Source: Lysobacteraceae bacterium (GTDB lineage: Bacteria > Pseudomonadota > Gammaproteobacteria > Xanthomonadales > Xanthomonadaceae). From it: a DNA stretch of 24,969 nucleotides. A program made the translations under genes and the position numbers. Below the pieces are notes generated by a model that did no database searches, had not been told where the DNA came from, and saw only the letters and a list, made by a program, of their open reading frames with translations. Shown here in pieces: positions 13,861-20,675 of the stretch. The stretch covers positions 1 to 24,969 of the forward strand of contig SEHC01000002.1 of NCBI GenBank assembly GCA_004173415.1. Direction: 5' to 3'. Numbering within the stretch: position 1 is the first letter of the stretch; every line of letters begins with the position of its first letter.

Positions 13861-14472
13861 CTACGCCGGCTGCGCTGAAGCGAAGAACATCAGGTAGACC
13901 AGGCGGCCGTTCCCCGGACTGTCGCCGAAATTTTCCCCCGCGGTATGCCAGAGCCAGGGCCGGAGCAGCACCAGGCGGTTGAAGCGCATGGGTACGCGCA
14001 TGGTCATCTCCCACTTGGAATCGTCGGTACTGTCGCTTTCCAGCACCTGCGTGGTCATTGTCTTGGCCGATGCATAGCCCATCGCCCTGGCCTCGGCATC
14101 GTCGTAGGGCGCGCGGTCGGTATTGGTCGGCAGGTGGCGGAAGAACTCGGTGCCGCCGCGACAATCCTCGGGCCGGCTCAGGTAGAGGATCCCCGACCAG
14201 TGCGCCGCGTCGACATGAACCTTGGCCTTGCCCACGTCACGGGCCAGGGTGATCCGGCTCTTTCCGTGGGCCTGCGGCGGCGGCATCGCCTGGAGCGGCT
14301 CGCCCACCAGGTGCGAAACCTGCCCTGCGAGGCCCTCGATATCGATGCGTTCCACCGAATTCCGGCCGGGGAACATGCCCTCCTGGGCCGGATAGGTCAG
14401 CCGCAGCGCCGCTTCGCGCAAGGCTAGGGCATTGTCGAGGAAGTCGTCGACGACGATCAATGAAGTAGGCAT
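13861..14472 (-). CDS. DUF6445 family, 2OG-Fe(II) oxygenase-like protein
   Basis: A 203-residue protein with the iron/2-oxoglutarate pattern: HxD at His 86/Asp 88 in KVHVDAAHWSGILYLSRP, the distal His 176 in RPWLWHTAGENFG, and a candidate 2-oxoglutarate-binding Arg 190 in NGRLVYLMFF. The N-terminus is MPTSLIVVDDFLDNALALRE, typical of prolyl-hydroxylase-like folds that begin with a 'DDFL' strand. This fits the DUF6445 family. The substrate is unknown. The ATG at 14472 is the family start; longer frames upstream run into the YbiI region and are not credible. It shares a bidirectional terminator with the convergent Gln/Arg-rich gene. Confidence 0.85.
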   Translation of the reverse strand: MPTSLIVVDDFLDNALALREAALRLTYPAQEGMFPGRNSVERIDIEGLAGQVSHLVGEPLQAMPPPQAHGKSRITLARDVGKAKVHVDAAHWSGILYLSRPEDCRGGTEFFRHLPTNTDRAPYDDAEARAMGYASAKTMTTQVLESDSTDDSKWEMTMRVPMRFNRLVLLRPWLWHTAGENFGDSPGNGRLVYLMFFASAQPA

Positions 14473-14518
14473 GGCTCCAGCGTACTGGCTGCCCGAGCCC
14501 GCCGACAACCCGCCGCGC

Positions 14519-14785
14519 TCAACGCAACTGGCTGTCCTTGCTGCCACGGCGGTTGTAGCCCCCGCGCGGACCTTCCTCCTGGTCGTGTTCAGTCTGGCAC
14601 GGTACGCACAGGCGGACGCCGGGCACCGCCTTGCGCCGCGCCTCCGGGATGGGCGCATCGCATTGCTCGCAGTGCTCCAGGCCCGGTCCGTGCGGCAACT
14701 GGCTCCGGGCCCGCTTGATGGCGTCCTCCACCGTCGCGTCGATCTGGTCCTGTACCGCGCCGTCTCCGGCCCATCCCGTTGCCAT
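14519..14785 (-). CDS. ybiI: DksA/TraR family zinc-finger protein YbiI
   Basis: An 88-residue protein matching E. coli YbiI closely in layout. It begins MATGWAGDGAVQDQIDATVE, then a helix DAIKRARSQLPHG, the four-Cys zinc finger HCEQCDAPIPEARRKAVPGV followed by RLCVPCQ, and the end GGYNRRGSKDSQLR, which I recall as identical in the E. coli protein. It is a small TraR/DksA-type protein lacking the long coiled coil of DksA; whether it acts at the RNA polymerase secondary channel is not established. The ATG at 14785 has an ideal AGGAGG 6 bases upstream. It lies upstream of the DUF6445 gene on the same strand, with 46 bases between stop and start, so the two may be co-transcribed. Confidence 0.93.
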   Translation of the reverse strand: MATGWAGDGAVQDQIDATVEDAIKRARSQLPHGPGLEHCEQCDAPIPEARRKAVPGVRLCVPCQTEHDQEEGPRGGYNRRGSKDSQLR

Positions 14786-14955
14786 GGAATGCCTCCTGAT
14801 CTCGACTGCCACCAGCATATTCCGTCTTGGGCGAACGTCGCCAGAACGCTGCCCCGGCTGCGTCCGCACCGGCCAAAAGCGGTTAATCGTTGCCTGCTTC
14901 CAAAGGAATAGACTGCCCGCAACGGCAGCGGTGCTGTCGCTGTGGAGGGTACGGC

Positions 14956-16020
14956 ATGGGCAGCTTTACGCTGTGGGCCGCCCTGCTGCTCGCCACGGCG
15001 CAACCGGGTGAAACCCCGCCGCCGCGGGAATCGATCATGGCCGTGCCGGCAGAGCTCCAGGATCGGCTGCAAACCGAGGTGGTCGCTCCCCACCGCGACC
15101 ATGGCCGGCGCCTGGAGGCCTTGGTCCGGCTGCTGTCCGATCCCGTCCGAGGCCTGGGTATCGAGTACCGCGACGACGCCACCCAGACCGTGGCCGAGGC
15201 CTATGCCAGCCGCCATGCCAACTGCGTCACTTACACCCTGCTGTTCCTTTCCCTTGCACGGCAGTCAGGACTCGAGGCCTACCCACAGGAGATCGATGAA
15301 ACCCTGGCCTGGAGCCAGCGCGGGGGCGTCGTCTACCGCAGCAACCATGTGAATGCGGCGGTACGCATCGGCGCGCGCCGTTTCAAGGTGGATGTGGGCG
15401 GTATGTTCGTCGTCGCGCGCCGACCGGCCCACCGGATTTCGATTGATCGGTTGCTGGCCCAGTTCTACAACAACCGCGCGGCGCAATTGATGGAGCAAGG
15501 GCGTCTGCCCGCTGCTCTGGCCCATGCCCAGGTCGCGCTGGAGCTGGAGCCCTCGTACCCGGTCACCTGGAGCAACACCGGCGTGCTGCGCCTGCGCAGT
15601 GGCGACCGGGCGGGCGCCGAGCAGGACTATCTGGCCGCGTTGGACCTCGATCCCGAGAACTCGTCGGCCCTTTCCAACCTGGTGGGCCTGTACCAGCGCA
15701 GAGGCGAAACCGCCAAGCAGGCGCAGTTCCGCCGGCGCCTGGAGAAACTGCGCGAAGTCGATCCCTTCCACCAGTTCATGCTGGCCGTCGGGTATGAGCA
15801 GCGTGGTCAAGCGGCACAGGCCGCCCGGCACTACCGGCGGGCGATCAGGCTGCATGGCGGCGAGCCACTTTTCTACGAGGGCCTGGCCCGCGCCCAGTTG
15901 CTGGCCGGCAACCGGCACGGCGCCTTGCGCGCCTTGCGGCAGGCCATGCAACTTTCCAGCGATGCCTACCGGCGCAAGGTCTACCGGGACAGGATGCAGG
16001 ACCTGGCACTGCCGCCTTGA
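14956..16020 (+). CDS. Transglutaminase-like/TPR repeat protein, exported
   Basis: A 354-residue protein with a short N-terminal signal-like segment (MGSFTLWAALLLATAQ). A transglutaminase/papain-like core follows with a plausible triad: Cys 90 in RHANCVTYTLLFLSLAR, His 131 in RSNHVNAAV and Asp 146 in RFKVDVGGM. From about residue 165 to 340 come roughly five tetratricopeptide repeats, for example AAQLMEQGRLPAALAHAQVA and NLVGLYQRRGETAKQAQF. The core would be a peptidase or acyl-transfer enzyme and the TPRs a protein-binding arm. No partner gene is adjacent. The ATG at 14956 is fixed by GGAGGG 6 bases upstream; an upstream start at 14890 would precede the signal segment and is rejected. Confidence 0.85.
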   Translation: MGSFTLWAALLLATAQPGETPPPRESIMAVPAELQDRLQTEVVAPHRDHGRRLEALVRLLSDPVRGLGIEYRDDATQTVAEAYASRHANCVTYTLLFLSLARQSGLEAYPQEIDETLAWSQRGGVVYRSNHVNAAVRIGARRFKVDVGGMFVVARRPAHRISIDRLLAQFYNNRAAQLMEQGRLPAALAHAQVALELEPSYPVTWSNTGVLRLRSGDRAGAEQDYLAALDLDPENSSALSNLVGLYQRRGETAKQAQFRRRLEKLREVDPFHQFMLAVGYEQRGQAAQAARHYRRAIRLHGGEPLFYEGLARAQLLAGNRHGALRALRQAMQLSSDAYRRKVYRDRMQDLALPP

Positions 16021-16044
16021 GGCTTCGAAGCCGGGAACGTCAGG

Positions 16045-16650
16045 CTAGGCAAATGCCCGGAGTGGCCAGGTGCCGATCACTTCATGCCGGCCCTGCCCCA
16101 ACAGGCTGCGCACCAGCGAGAAATCCCTTACCGTCCAGTGGATCGGCTCGATGGGCTGGGGCGCCAGCACGCGCTTGTCGTACAGCAAGGTCACGTGCGG
16201 CACGAAATCGCGCTTCAGGTAGCGGCCCAGTCCTGCCGCCATCAACTGGTTGCTCAGTTCACGCCACAAGCCATGCGCAGGCTGGCGCTGCTCGCCGCCC
16301 AGAAGCACGCAGGGATGGTTGCCTTCCCTGCCCGTGAAGCTGGAGGCCGTCAGCAAGTCCATCTGGAACGGGGCAAGGCTGATCCGCCCGGCGGCGATCG
16401 ATGCGGCCCTCACGATGTCTTCGCGCGTGCCCACATGGTCGCCCAAGTGATGCAGGGTCAAGTGCAGCCGATCCGGCTCGGTGGCGCGACCGGTCAGCGA
16501 ATGCTCCACCCGCAAGGCATCGCACTCGTCCGCTATCGCCGCGCCCACGGCGGGGGGCGGAAACAGGCAGAAAAAAAGCCGATCTGTCGCGACCCGTGTA
16601 CCGAAGCCGTCCAGTGAGTCCTGCAGCGGACTTTGTGCTCCGCGGCGCAT
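16045..16650 (-). CDS. thpR: 2'-5' RNA ligase family / RNA 2',3'-cyclic phosphodiesterase
   Basis: A 201-residue member of the 2H phosphoesterase superfamily. Both HxT motifs are present: His 63/Thr 65 in RLHLTLHHLG and His 152/Thr 154 in VPHVTLLYD. The opening strand RLFFCLFPPPAV and the closing RDFSLVRSLLGQGRHEVIGTWPL match ThpR (LigT). The enzyme opens 2',3'-cyclic phosphates in RNA and can ligate tRNA halves in vitro, as known for the family. The ATG at 16650 is the first in frame upstream of the domain; an alternative TTG at 16662 adds four residues. It converges on the transglutaminase/TPR gene 24 bases away. Confidence 0.88.
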   Translation of the reverse strand: MRRGAQSPLQDSLDGFGTRVATDRLFFCLFPPPAVGAAIADECDALRVEHSLTGRATEPDRLHLTLHHLGDHVGTREDIVRAASIAAGRISLAPFQMDLLTASSFTGREGNHPCVLLGGEQRQPAHGLWRELSNQLMAAGLGRYLKRDFVPHVTLLYDKRVLAPQPIEPIHWTVRDFSLVRSLLGQGRHEVIGTWPLRAFA

Positions 16651-16911
16651 GCCTATCGTCAATCTCTACTCCAATAACTCGCCGCGTTGCCGCAGTTGGA
16701 ACCCGACCATGGCCGGATGCATGCTACTACGCCCAACCATCCACGCCAGCAGCCGGCGCGGCGGCGCCACAGGTCGCCCGGCAGCGGGCGAAGTTCCGGT
16801 CTCCACAGGAGAACGCGGTCCGCACGGCATCGAGGACAGCGCAGCTGCCTCCTGCCGCAGGTTTAACTTGCGCGCCGCTAAGCTGCGCCATCGCCACTAC
16901 CGGGCCGGACC

Positions 16912-17154
16912 ATGGAATCCACCGTGCATCCCTTTTCAGAACTCTTCGCCCAGCTTGGGCTGGCCAACGACGATGCCAGCATCCAGCGATTCATCGCCAG
17001 CCATGCGCCGCTGCCCGACGGCATGCGCCTGGAGGACGCGCCCTTCTGGTCGACTGCCCAAGCCCAGCTGCTTCGCGAGGAACGCCAGGACGACGCCGAC
17101 TGGGCGATGGTCGTCGACCGCCTCAACGTCGCTCTCCACGCCATGCCCGGCTGA
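16912..17154 (+). CDS. DUF2789 family protein
   Basis: An 80-residue protein starting MESTVHPFSELFAQLGLAND, then IQRFIASHAPLPDGMRLEDA, PFWSTAQAQLLREERQDDAD and WAMVVDRLNVALHAMPG. The LFAQLGL, FIxxHxPL and PFWSxAQAxFLRE signatures are those of DUF2789, a small all-helical family of unknown function in proteobacteria. The start at 16912 fits the family, although the upstream sequence has only a weak GG-rich ribosome site. The 250 bases upstream hold no convincing gene and should carry its promoter. Confidence 0.9.
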   Translation: MESTVHPFSELFAQLGLANDDASIQRFIASHAPLPDGMRLEDAPFWSTAQAQLLREERQDDADWAMVVDRLNVALHAMPG

Positions 17155-17246
17155 CCACTGCGGGCGGCGTGGCGTCGCGGATGTCGATCGGGGGCGGCCG
17201 TGATTCGTCGACTGCGGGAACAACCATCATCTCCGAGGAGTGCGCC

Positions 17247-17927
17247 GTGGTCCCTGCTGATGCCTTCCCCGCCCCCTTGCCGAGGCTGCATGCGCATCCC
17301 TTCTCTTCCTACTGCCAGAAGGTGCTGGTCGCGCTGTACGAGAACCACACTCCTTTCGAGTTCAGGCTGCTGGAAACGGAGCAGAGCCTGCGCGAGCTGG
17401 AAACCCTGTGGCCGATGAAGCGGTTCCCGTTGCTGGTGGACGGCGACCAAGTGGTGATCGAGGCCAGCTGCATCATCGAACACCTGCAACTGTTCCACCC
17501 CGGGCCGGTGGAACTGATCCCGGCCGACCCCAAGGCCGCGCTGGAAGTCCGCACCCTGGACCGGTTTTTCGACAACTACGTGTCCACCCCGCAACAGAAG
17601 ATAGTCTTCGACCGACTGCGGCCCGAGGACTCGCGCGACCCGCACGGCGTGGGCGAGGCCCGCAGGATGCTGGAGGTCAGCTATGCGTGGCTGGAGCGCC
17701 ACATGGCCGGCCGCGAATGGGCCGCGGGTACGCGCTTCACCCTGGCTGACTGCGGAGCGGCGCCCTTCCTGTTCTATGCCGACTGGACCCATCCGATCGG
17801 AGATGCCTATCCGGCGGTGCGGGCTTACAGGCAGCGCCTGCTGGCCCGCCCTTCGTTCTCACGGGCGGTCGACGAGGCCCGGCCGTATCGTGGCTACTTC
17901 CCGCTTGGGACCCCGGATCGCGATTGA
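17247..17927 (+). CDS. Glutathione S-transferase family protein
   Basis: A 226-residue protein. The thioredoxin-like N-terminal domain (about residues 13-85) has LHAHPFSSYCQKVLVALYEN with candidate active-site Ser 20, Ser 21 and Cys 23, the cis-Pro in MKRFPLLVDG and the glutathione-contacting region VVIEASCIIEHL. The all-helical C-terminal domain follows (about 100-215), with a typical FTLADCGAAPFLFYADW. The likely role is glutathione conjugation or thiol transfer; the substrate is unknown. The start is GTG at 17247: GAGGAG at 17235-17240 lies 6 bases upstream, and no ATG in frame has a comparable site. The longer open frame to 16401 overlaps DUF2789 and is noise. Confidence 0.92.
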   Translation: MVPADAFPAPLPRLHAHPFSSYCQKVLVALYENHTPFEFRLLETEQSLRELETLWPMKRFPLLVDGDQVVIEASCIIEHLQLFHPGPVELIPADPKAALEVRTLDRFFDNYVSTPQQKIVFDRLRPEDSRDPHGVGEARRMLEVSYAWLERHMAGREWAAGTRFTLADCGAAPFLFYADWTHPIGDAYPAVRAYRQRLLARPSFSRAVDEARPYRGYFPLGTPDRD

Positions 17928-18139
17928 AGCGCAGGCCGGGCGCCCGCCTGGTGTGGTCGATTTGCGGTGCGGGCCGGCGCTGGACGCCGGGGTCAGGAAA
18001 TCACCTGGATCCAGCGGAAGCCGCTGGCAGAAGGTGAATGACAGTACCTCCCCGGACCCGGCCCGGATCCCCGCGATGCCTTGGAAGCGCTGGCGATCCG
18101 GGCTGCGGCATGGGCCACGCCGGGGGGCCGTTACCGCGC
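17928..18139. other. Gene-free stretch after the GST gene
   Basis: About 210 bases between the convergent GST gene and the small leftward gene. I found no convincing frame, terminator with T-run or repeat. The leftward strand holds a short frame ending WIQVIS, but it lacks an ATG/Shine-Dalgarno pair and I do not call it. Confidence 0.5.
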
Positions 18140-18352
18140 TCAGGCATAGACGCTGACGATCGCCGCTTCGCGCCCGCCCATCTCCACGATCACCGTGGTG
18201 GCGACCCCGGCCAGGTGGTGCCTGGCCTCGGCCATCACGTCGGCGGCCTCCAGCGCGTCATCCCAGCGGGCGAACCAGCCCTGTCCCTGCATCCCGTGGT
18301 ACAGCTCCCATCCGCTCAGGGACGGCATGATCACGAAGAATTCCGCTTTCAC
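18140..18352 (-). CDS. Small hypothetical protein (DUF2188-like?)
   Basis: A 70-residue product. It reads AEFFVIMPSLSGWELYHGMQ, then a helix RWDDALEAADVMAEARHHLA and a final strand pair ATTVIVEMGGREAAIVSVYA. The layout (strand, aromatic strand with Trp, helix starting at WDDALEAA, strand) resembles small DUF2188-type proteins, but this is a shape argument only. The start is set at the GTG at 18352 because the frame upstream (to 18499) reads as unstructured leader and contains a TTGACA promoter-like hexamer; an ATG at 18328 is the other option. A 22-bp palindrome lies about 175 bases upstream. Confidence 0.6.
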   Translation of the reverse strand: MKAEFFVIMPSLSGWELYHGMQGQGWFARWDDALEAADVMAEARHHLAGVATTVIVEMGGREAAIVSVYA

Positions 18353-18421
18353 TGGAGACGTCTCGCTCTGAAGAGAAGTGCCCCCGGCCCAGCTGACCGC
18401 TTGCTCAAGGCGGTACCCTTT

Positions 18422-18450
18422 TCCTTGTGCCGAGCGACAGTACTTGTCAA
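18422..18450 (-). promoter_or_regulatory. Possible sigma-70 promoter of the small hypothetical gene
   Basis: On the minus strand TTGACA (18450-18445) is a perfect -35 hexamer in otherwise GC-rich DNA, about 95 bases before the chosen start codon. At 17-base spacing the -10 position reads CAAGGA, which is poor, so the promoter would need an activator or is not real. Confidence 0.3.
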
Positions 18451-18527
18451 CGCACAGGCAGGCTTCCGGGGGCAGGAACAGCGTGCCCGACGCTACCAAT
18501 CTTCACAGTCAGCGGACTACCCGGATC

Positions 18528-18549
18528 CTTGTAGGAAAATTCCTACAAG
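18528..18549. repeat. Perfect 10+10 bp palindrome, operator-like
   Basis: CTTGTAGGAA (18528-18537) and TTCCTACAAG (18540-18549) are exact inverse complements separated by AA. The element is A/T-rich inside GC-rich DNA and sits in the 236-base gap between the small hypothetical gene and the end of the COG3650-like gene. There is no T-run on either side, so it is more likely a dimeric protein binding site than a terminator. Confidence 0.75.
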
Positions 18550-18588
18550 CCTCTCCTTGGGACTCCTGCAGCCGGCCCCGGCTTGCGG

Positions 18589-19083
18589 TCAGGGCTGCGG
18601 GGGTGGGTCGGTGGCCCGGCGCGCGCAGCCGCGTGCCGGCTCCTGTCCGTCGAACGACAGTTGGCCAGTGAACGGGAAAGCCGCCCCGGACATGTCGTCC
18701 TGACAGGGTTTTGCCGTGGCCACGACCTCCAGGTTGCCGGCTGCGTCGCTGGCCCTTACGCGGCGCCCTTCGGCAGTGGCTTGGCTGGAGGCCACCGCCA
18801 GGGTCCGCTCGCCCTCCGGACCGAGCAGGACCACGGTCCCGCCCTCGACCCTTGCCTGCCAGAAAGGCTCGTTGGTGGACACGATGAAGGACTCCGGCAC
18901 TGGCGACTCCAACGCAGGCGCAGGATCGGCCGTAGCCGTGGACGGTGGCGCCTCGACCACCGGCGCCTTGGCGACAGGTGTTGCCGAGACCGGCGCAGGA
19001 TCAGGCACAGGGTCTGGCGCGGCGGCGGTGCAGGCCGCCAGCAGGCTCATTGCCACCAGCGCGCTCGGGATCCGGATCGACAT
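18589..19083 (-). CDS. COG3650-like lipoprotein
   Basis: A 164-residue lipoprotein. The signal MSIRIPSALVAMSLLAAC puts the lipidated Cys at residue 18. A Pro/Ala/Val-rich linker follows (about 19-62), then a compact domain: FIVSTNEPFWQARVEGGTVV, a central strand pair, CQDDMSGAAFPFTGQLSFDG and RGCARR. The EPFW start and the CxDxMS...FPxT...GCA end are the marks of the COG3650-type envelope proteins; function unknown. The two Cys probably form a disulfide in the periplasm. The ATG at 19083 is fixed by AAAGGAG 6 bases upstream. It is downstream of another leftward exported gene, but hairpins in the 255-base gap suggest separate transcripts. Confidence 0.85.
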   Translation of the reverse strand: MSIRIPSALVAMSLLAACTAAAPDPVPDPAPVSATPVAKAPVVEAPPSTATADPAPALESPVPESFIVSTNEPFWQARVEGGTVVLLGPEGERTLAVASSQATAEGRRVRASDAAGNLEVVATAKPCQDDMSGAAFPFTGQLSFDGQEPARGCARRATDPPPQP

Positions 19084-19166
19084 GTTCTGCTCCTTTGGGT
19101 GGGCGATCGGCGATGGATCAGCATGCATGCGCCGTCGGGGTCCGCCCATCATGCAGCCCAGCCAGT

Positions 19167-19195
19167 CAAGCGCCGGTGACCGGCACCGGCGCTTG
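19167..19195. repeat. 11-bp stem hairpin between two leftward genes
   Basis: CAAGCGCCGGT (19167-19177) pairs perfectly with ACCGGCGCTTG (19185-19195) around a 7-base loop. It lies between the end of the gene at 19339 and the start of the COG3650-like gene. A second GC hairpin, GCGCCGCC/GGCGGCGC (19261-19268 with 19272-19279), lies nearer the upstream stop. Neither has a T-tract; they may act as a weak terminator or processing site. Confidence 0.5.
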
Positions 19196-19338
19196 CGGAG
19201 GCCATGCAAGGGCAAACCATGCAGGTCCCGGCCCTGCAGCCTCGCTAACACGCCGATCGCGCGCCGCCACCGGCGGCGCCTACGACGCAGCCTTCTGTTG
19301 ACCCGCCGTCTTCGCGCCCGCCGCCCGGCCGTGTGCGG

Positions 19339-19779
19339 CTACTTGAACACCAGCTCGCGCATGATCTGGCTGCCCAGGATGGTACGCATCACCACCCGCT
19401 TGCCCGAGGCCTCGTCCGCCTGGCGGTAATTCATCCGGGTCACCTTGGCCATGATCGGATCCATCTTCGCGTCGAGCCCGTCGAACGCAGCCATGTTGGG
19501 ATAGGTGGTCACCAGGTACAGGTCGGCTTCGTCAGGATCGTGCGCCTGCGCGCTGTAAACGCGGTACTCGGCGACCAGCCCTGCCTCCTTCGAAGCCTCC
19601 ATCGACTTGCGCCAGGTCCCGTTGAGGTACTCCATGTAGTTCTCGAACTGTCCGTCCATGACCTTGACCGCGGTAACGACGATGACTGGCCCGTCCTCGT
19701 AAGGCCGTTGCTGGGCGCCAAGGGGAGCAACTGCTGCGGCGAGCAGCAGGCAGACCAGTCCGGCGAGCAAGCGATTCAT
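19339..19779 (-). CDS. Exported protein, dimeric alpha-beta barrel-like
   Basis: A 146-residue protein with a clear signal peptide (MNRLLAGLVCLLLAAAVAPL, cleavage near GAQ, residue 22). The mature part runs VIVVTAVKVMDGQFENYMEY, a helix TWRKSMEASKEAGLVAEY, then DPDEADLYLVTTYPNMAAF and a long final helix/strand. The strand-helix-strand order with VxVxxGxxxxYxxYL and a 'DLYLVTTY' strand resembles dimeric ferredoxin-like (ABM/NIPSNAP-type) proteins, which is inference. I know no function. The ATG at 19779 has GGAGGT 5 bases upstream, which fixes the start against a 213-residue frame. Confidence 0.85.
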   Translation of the reverse strand: MNRLLAGLVCLLLAAAVAPLGAQQRPYEDGPVIVVTAVKVMDGQFENYMEYLNGTWRKSMEASKEAGLVAEYRVYSAQAHDPDEADLYLVTTYPNMAAFDGLDAKMDPIMAKVTRMNYRQADEASGKRVVMRTILGSQIMRELVFK

Positions 19780-20027
19780 GGAATACCTCCGCAATAACGC
19801 ATGGCCGTGCGGACACCCGCACGGCACGGCCGCCGATGCCCCCCGCCGACCAGTCGCACCCGGCCCAACGCACCGAGCCGGGCAATCGGGCCAGCGTGCG
19901 GACGAACGGCCGGCCGCGGACACTTCGCGACGAAGCCGAGGCTGTCTTCCCTGCCCGGCCGTTCGCGCATGGCCGGCCATGCCGTTCCGGATTAAGCTCG
20001 CCGTGGCCGTGCACAGGGGAGCAATCG

Positions 20028-20588
20028 ATGCAGGACAGGGTCGACCGGGATCGCCGTGGTTTCATTGCCGCGATGGCGACGGCAACATTGGCCGCGGCCG
20101 CCTCTTCAGCCTGCAGCGAGCAGCCGGCCGGCGTCCGCGGCTTGCGCTTCGCCTCGTTGGCCGAGGCCGCCGTCGAACTGGAGCGGCTCGGACAGGCGCC
20201 CGCCCTCGCCTCCACCACCGACTGGAGCTGGGCCCGGACCCTGGTCCACTGCGCCCAGAGCATCGAGTATTCGATGATCGGCTACCCGACCCGGAAATCC
20301 ATGCTGTTCCAGCGCACGATCGGCGCGGCGGCCTATGGCGCCTTCGCCTGGCGGGGCCGCATGTCGCACGACCTGGCCGAGCCGATTCCGGGGGCACCGG
20401 CGCTGGAAGCGGCCCCCGACAAGGCCGCCGCATCGGCCCGCCTGAGGCAGGCCCTGCACGCATTCAGCCGTTGGCCGGCCGCGCTGCGGCCGCACTTCGC
20501 CTATGGCCTCCTGGACAAGACCGAATACGAACTGGCCCACGCCATGCACCTGGCCGATCACTTCTCGGCGTTCCGCGCCCTGCCCTGA
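20028..20588 (+). CDS. DUF1569 family protein with Tat signal
   Basis: A 186-residue protein. The N-terminus RDRRGFIAAMATATLAAAAS contains a twin-arginine motif (Arg 9, Arg 10) followed by a hydrophobic stretch and Cys 29, so it is probably Tat-exported and possibly lipidated. The rest fits DUF1569, a DinB-like four-helix bundle: DWSWARTLVHCAQSIEYSMI, a central helix, and the C-terminal LDKTEYELAHAMHLADHFSA with His residues placed like the metal ligands of DinB proteins. Function unknown; a metal site is likely. The ATG at 20028 has AGGGGA 7 bases upstream. It is convergent with another Tat protein (stop at 20676), and divergent from the exported protein starting at 19779. Confidence 0.85.
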   Translation: MQDRVDRDRRGFIAAMATATLAAAASSACSEQPAGVRGLRFASLAEAAVELERLGQAPALASTTDWSWARTLVHCAQSIEYSMIGYPTRKSMLFQRTIGAAAYGAFAWRGRMSHDLAEPIPGAPALEAAPDKAAASARLRQALHAFSRWPAALRPHFAYGLLDKTEYELAHAMHLADHFSAFRALP

Positions 20589-20675
20589 CCCGCGCGGGGC
20601 GACAGGCACGCAGGAACACGGGCGTTGCCACGCCTGCCGGTCCCTTTCTCCGGCAAACGACGGCTGGCCTGGCCG

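Noticed and set aside
13861..15216. 451-codon minus-strand frame covering DUF6445, YbiI and the start of the TPR gene
   Set aside because: Only the last 203 codons resemble a protein family; the rest crosses other genes and their ribosome sites.
16401..17927. 508-codon version of the GST gene
   Set aside because: The N-terminal 280 residues overlap the DUF2789 gene and lack any motif; a GTG with GAGGAG at 17235 explains the true start.
17998..18125. Short leftward frame ending in WIQVIS in the gap after the GST gene
   Set aside because: There is no ATG with a ribosome site, no recognisable motif, and the composition looks like non-coding sequence.
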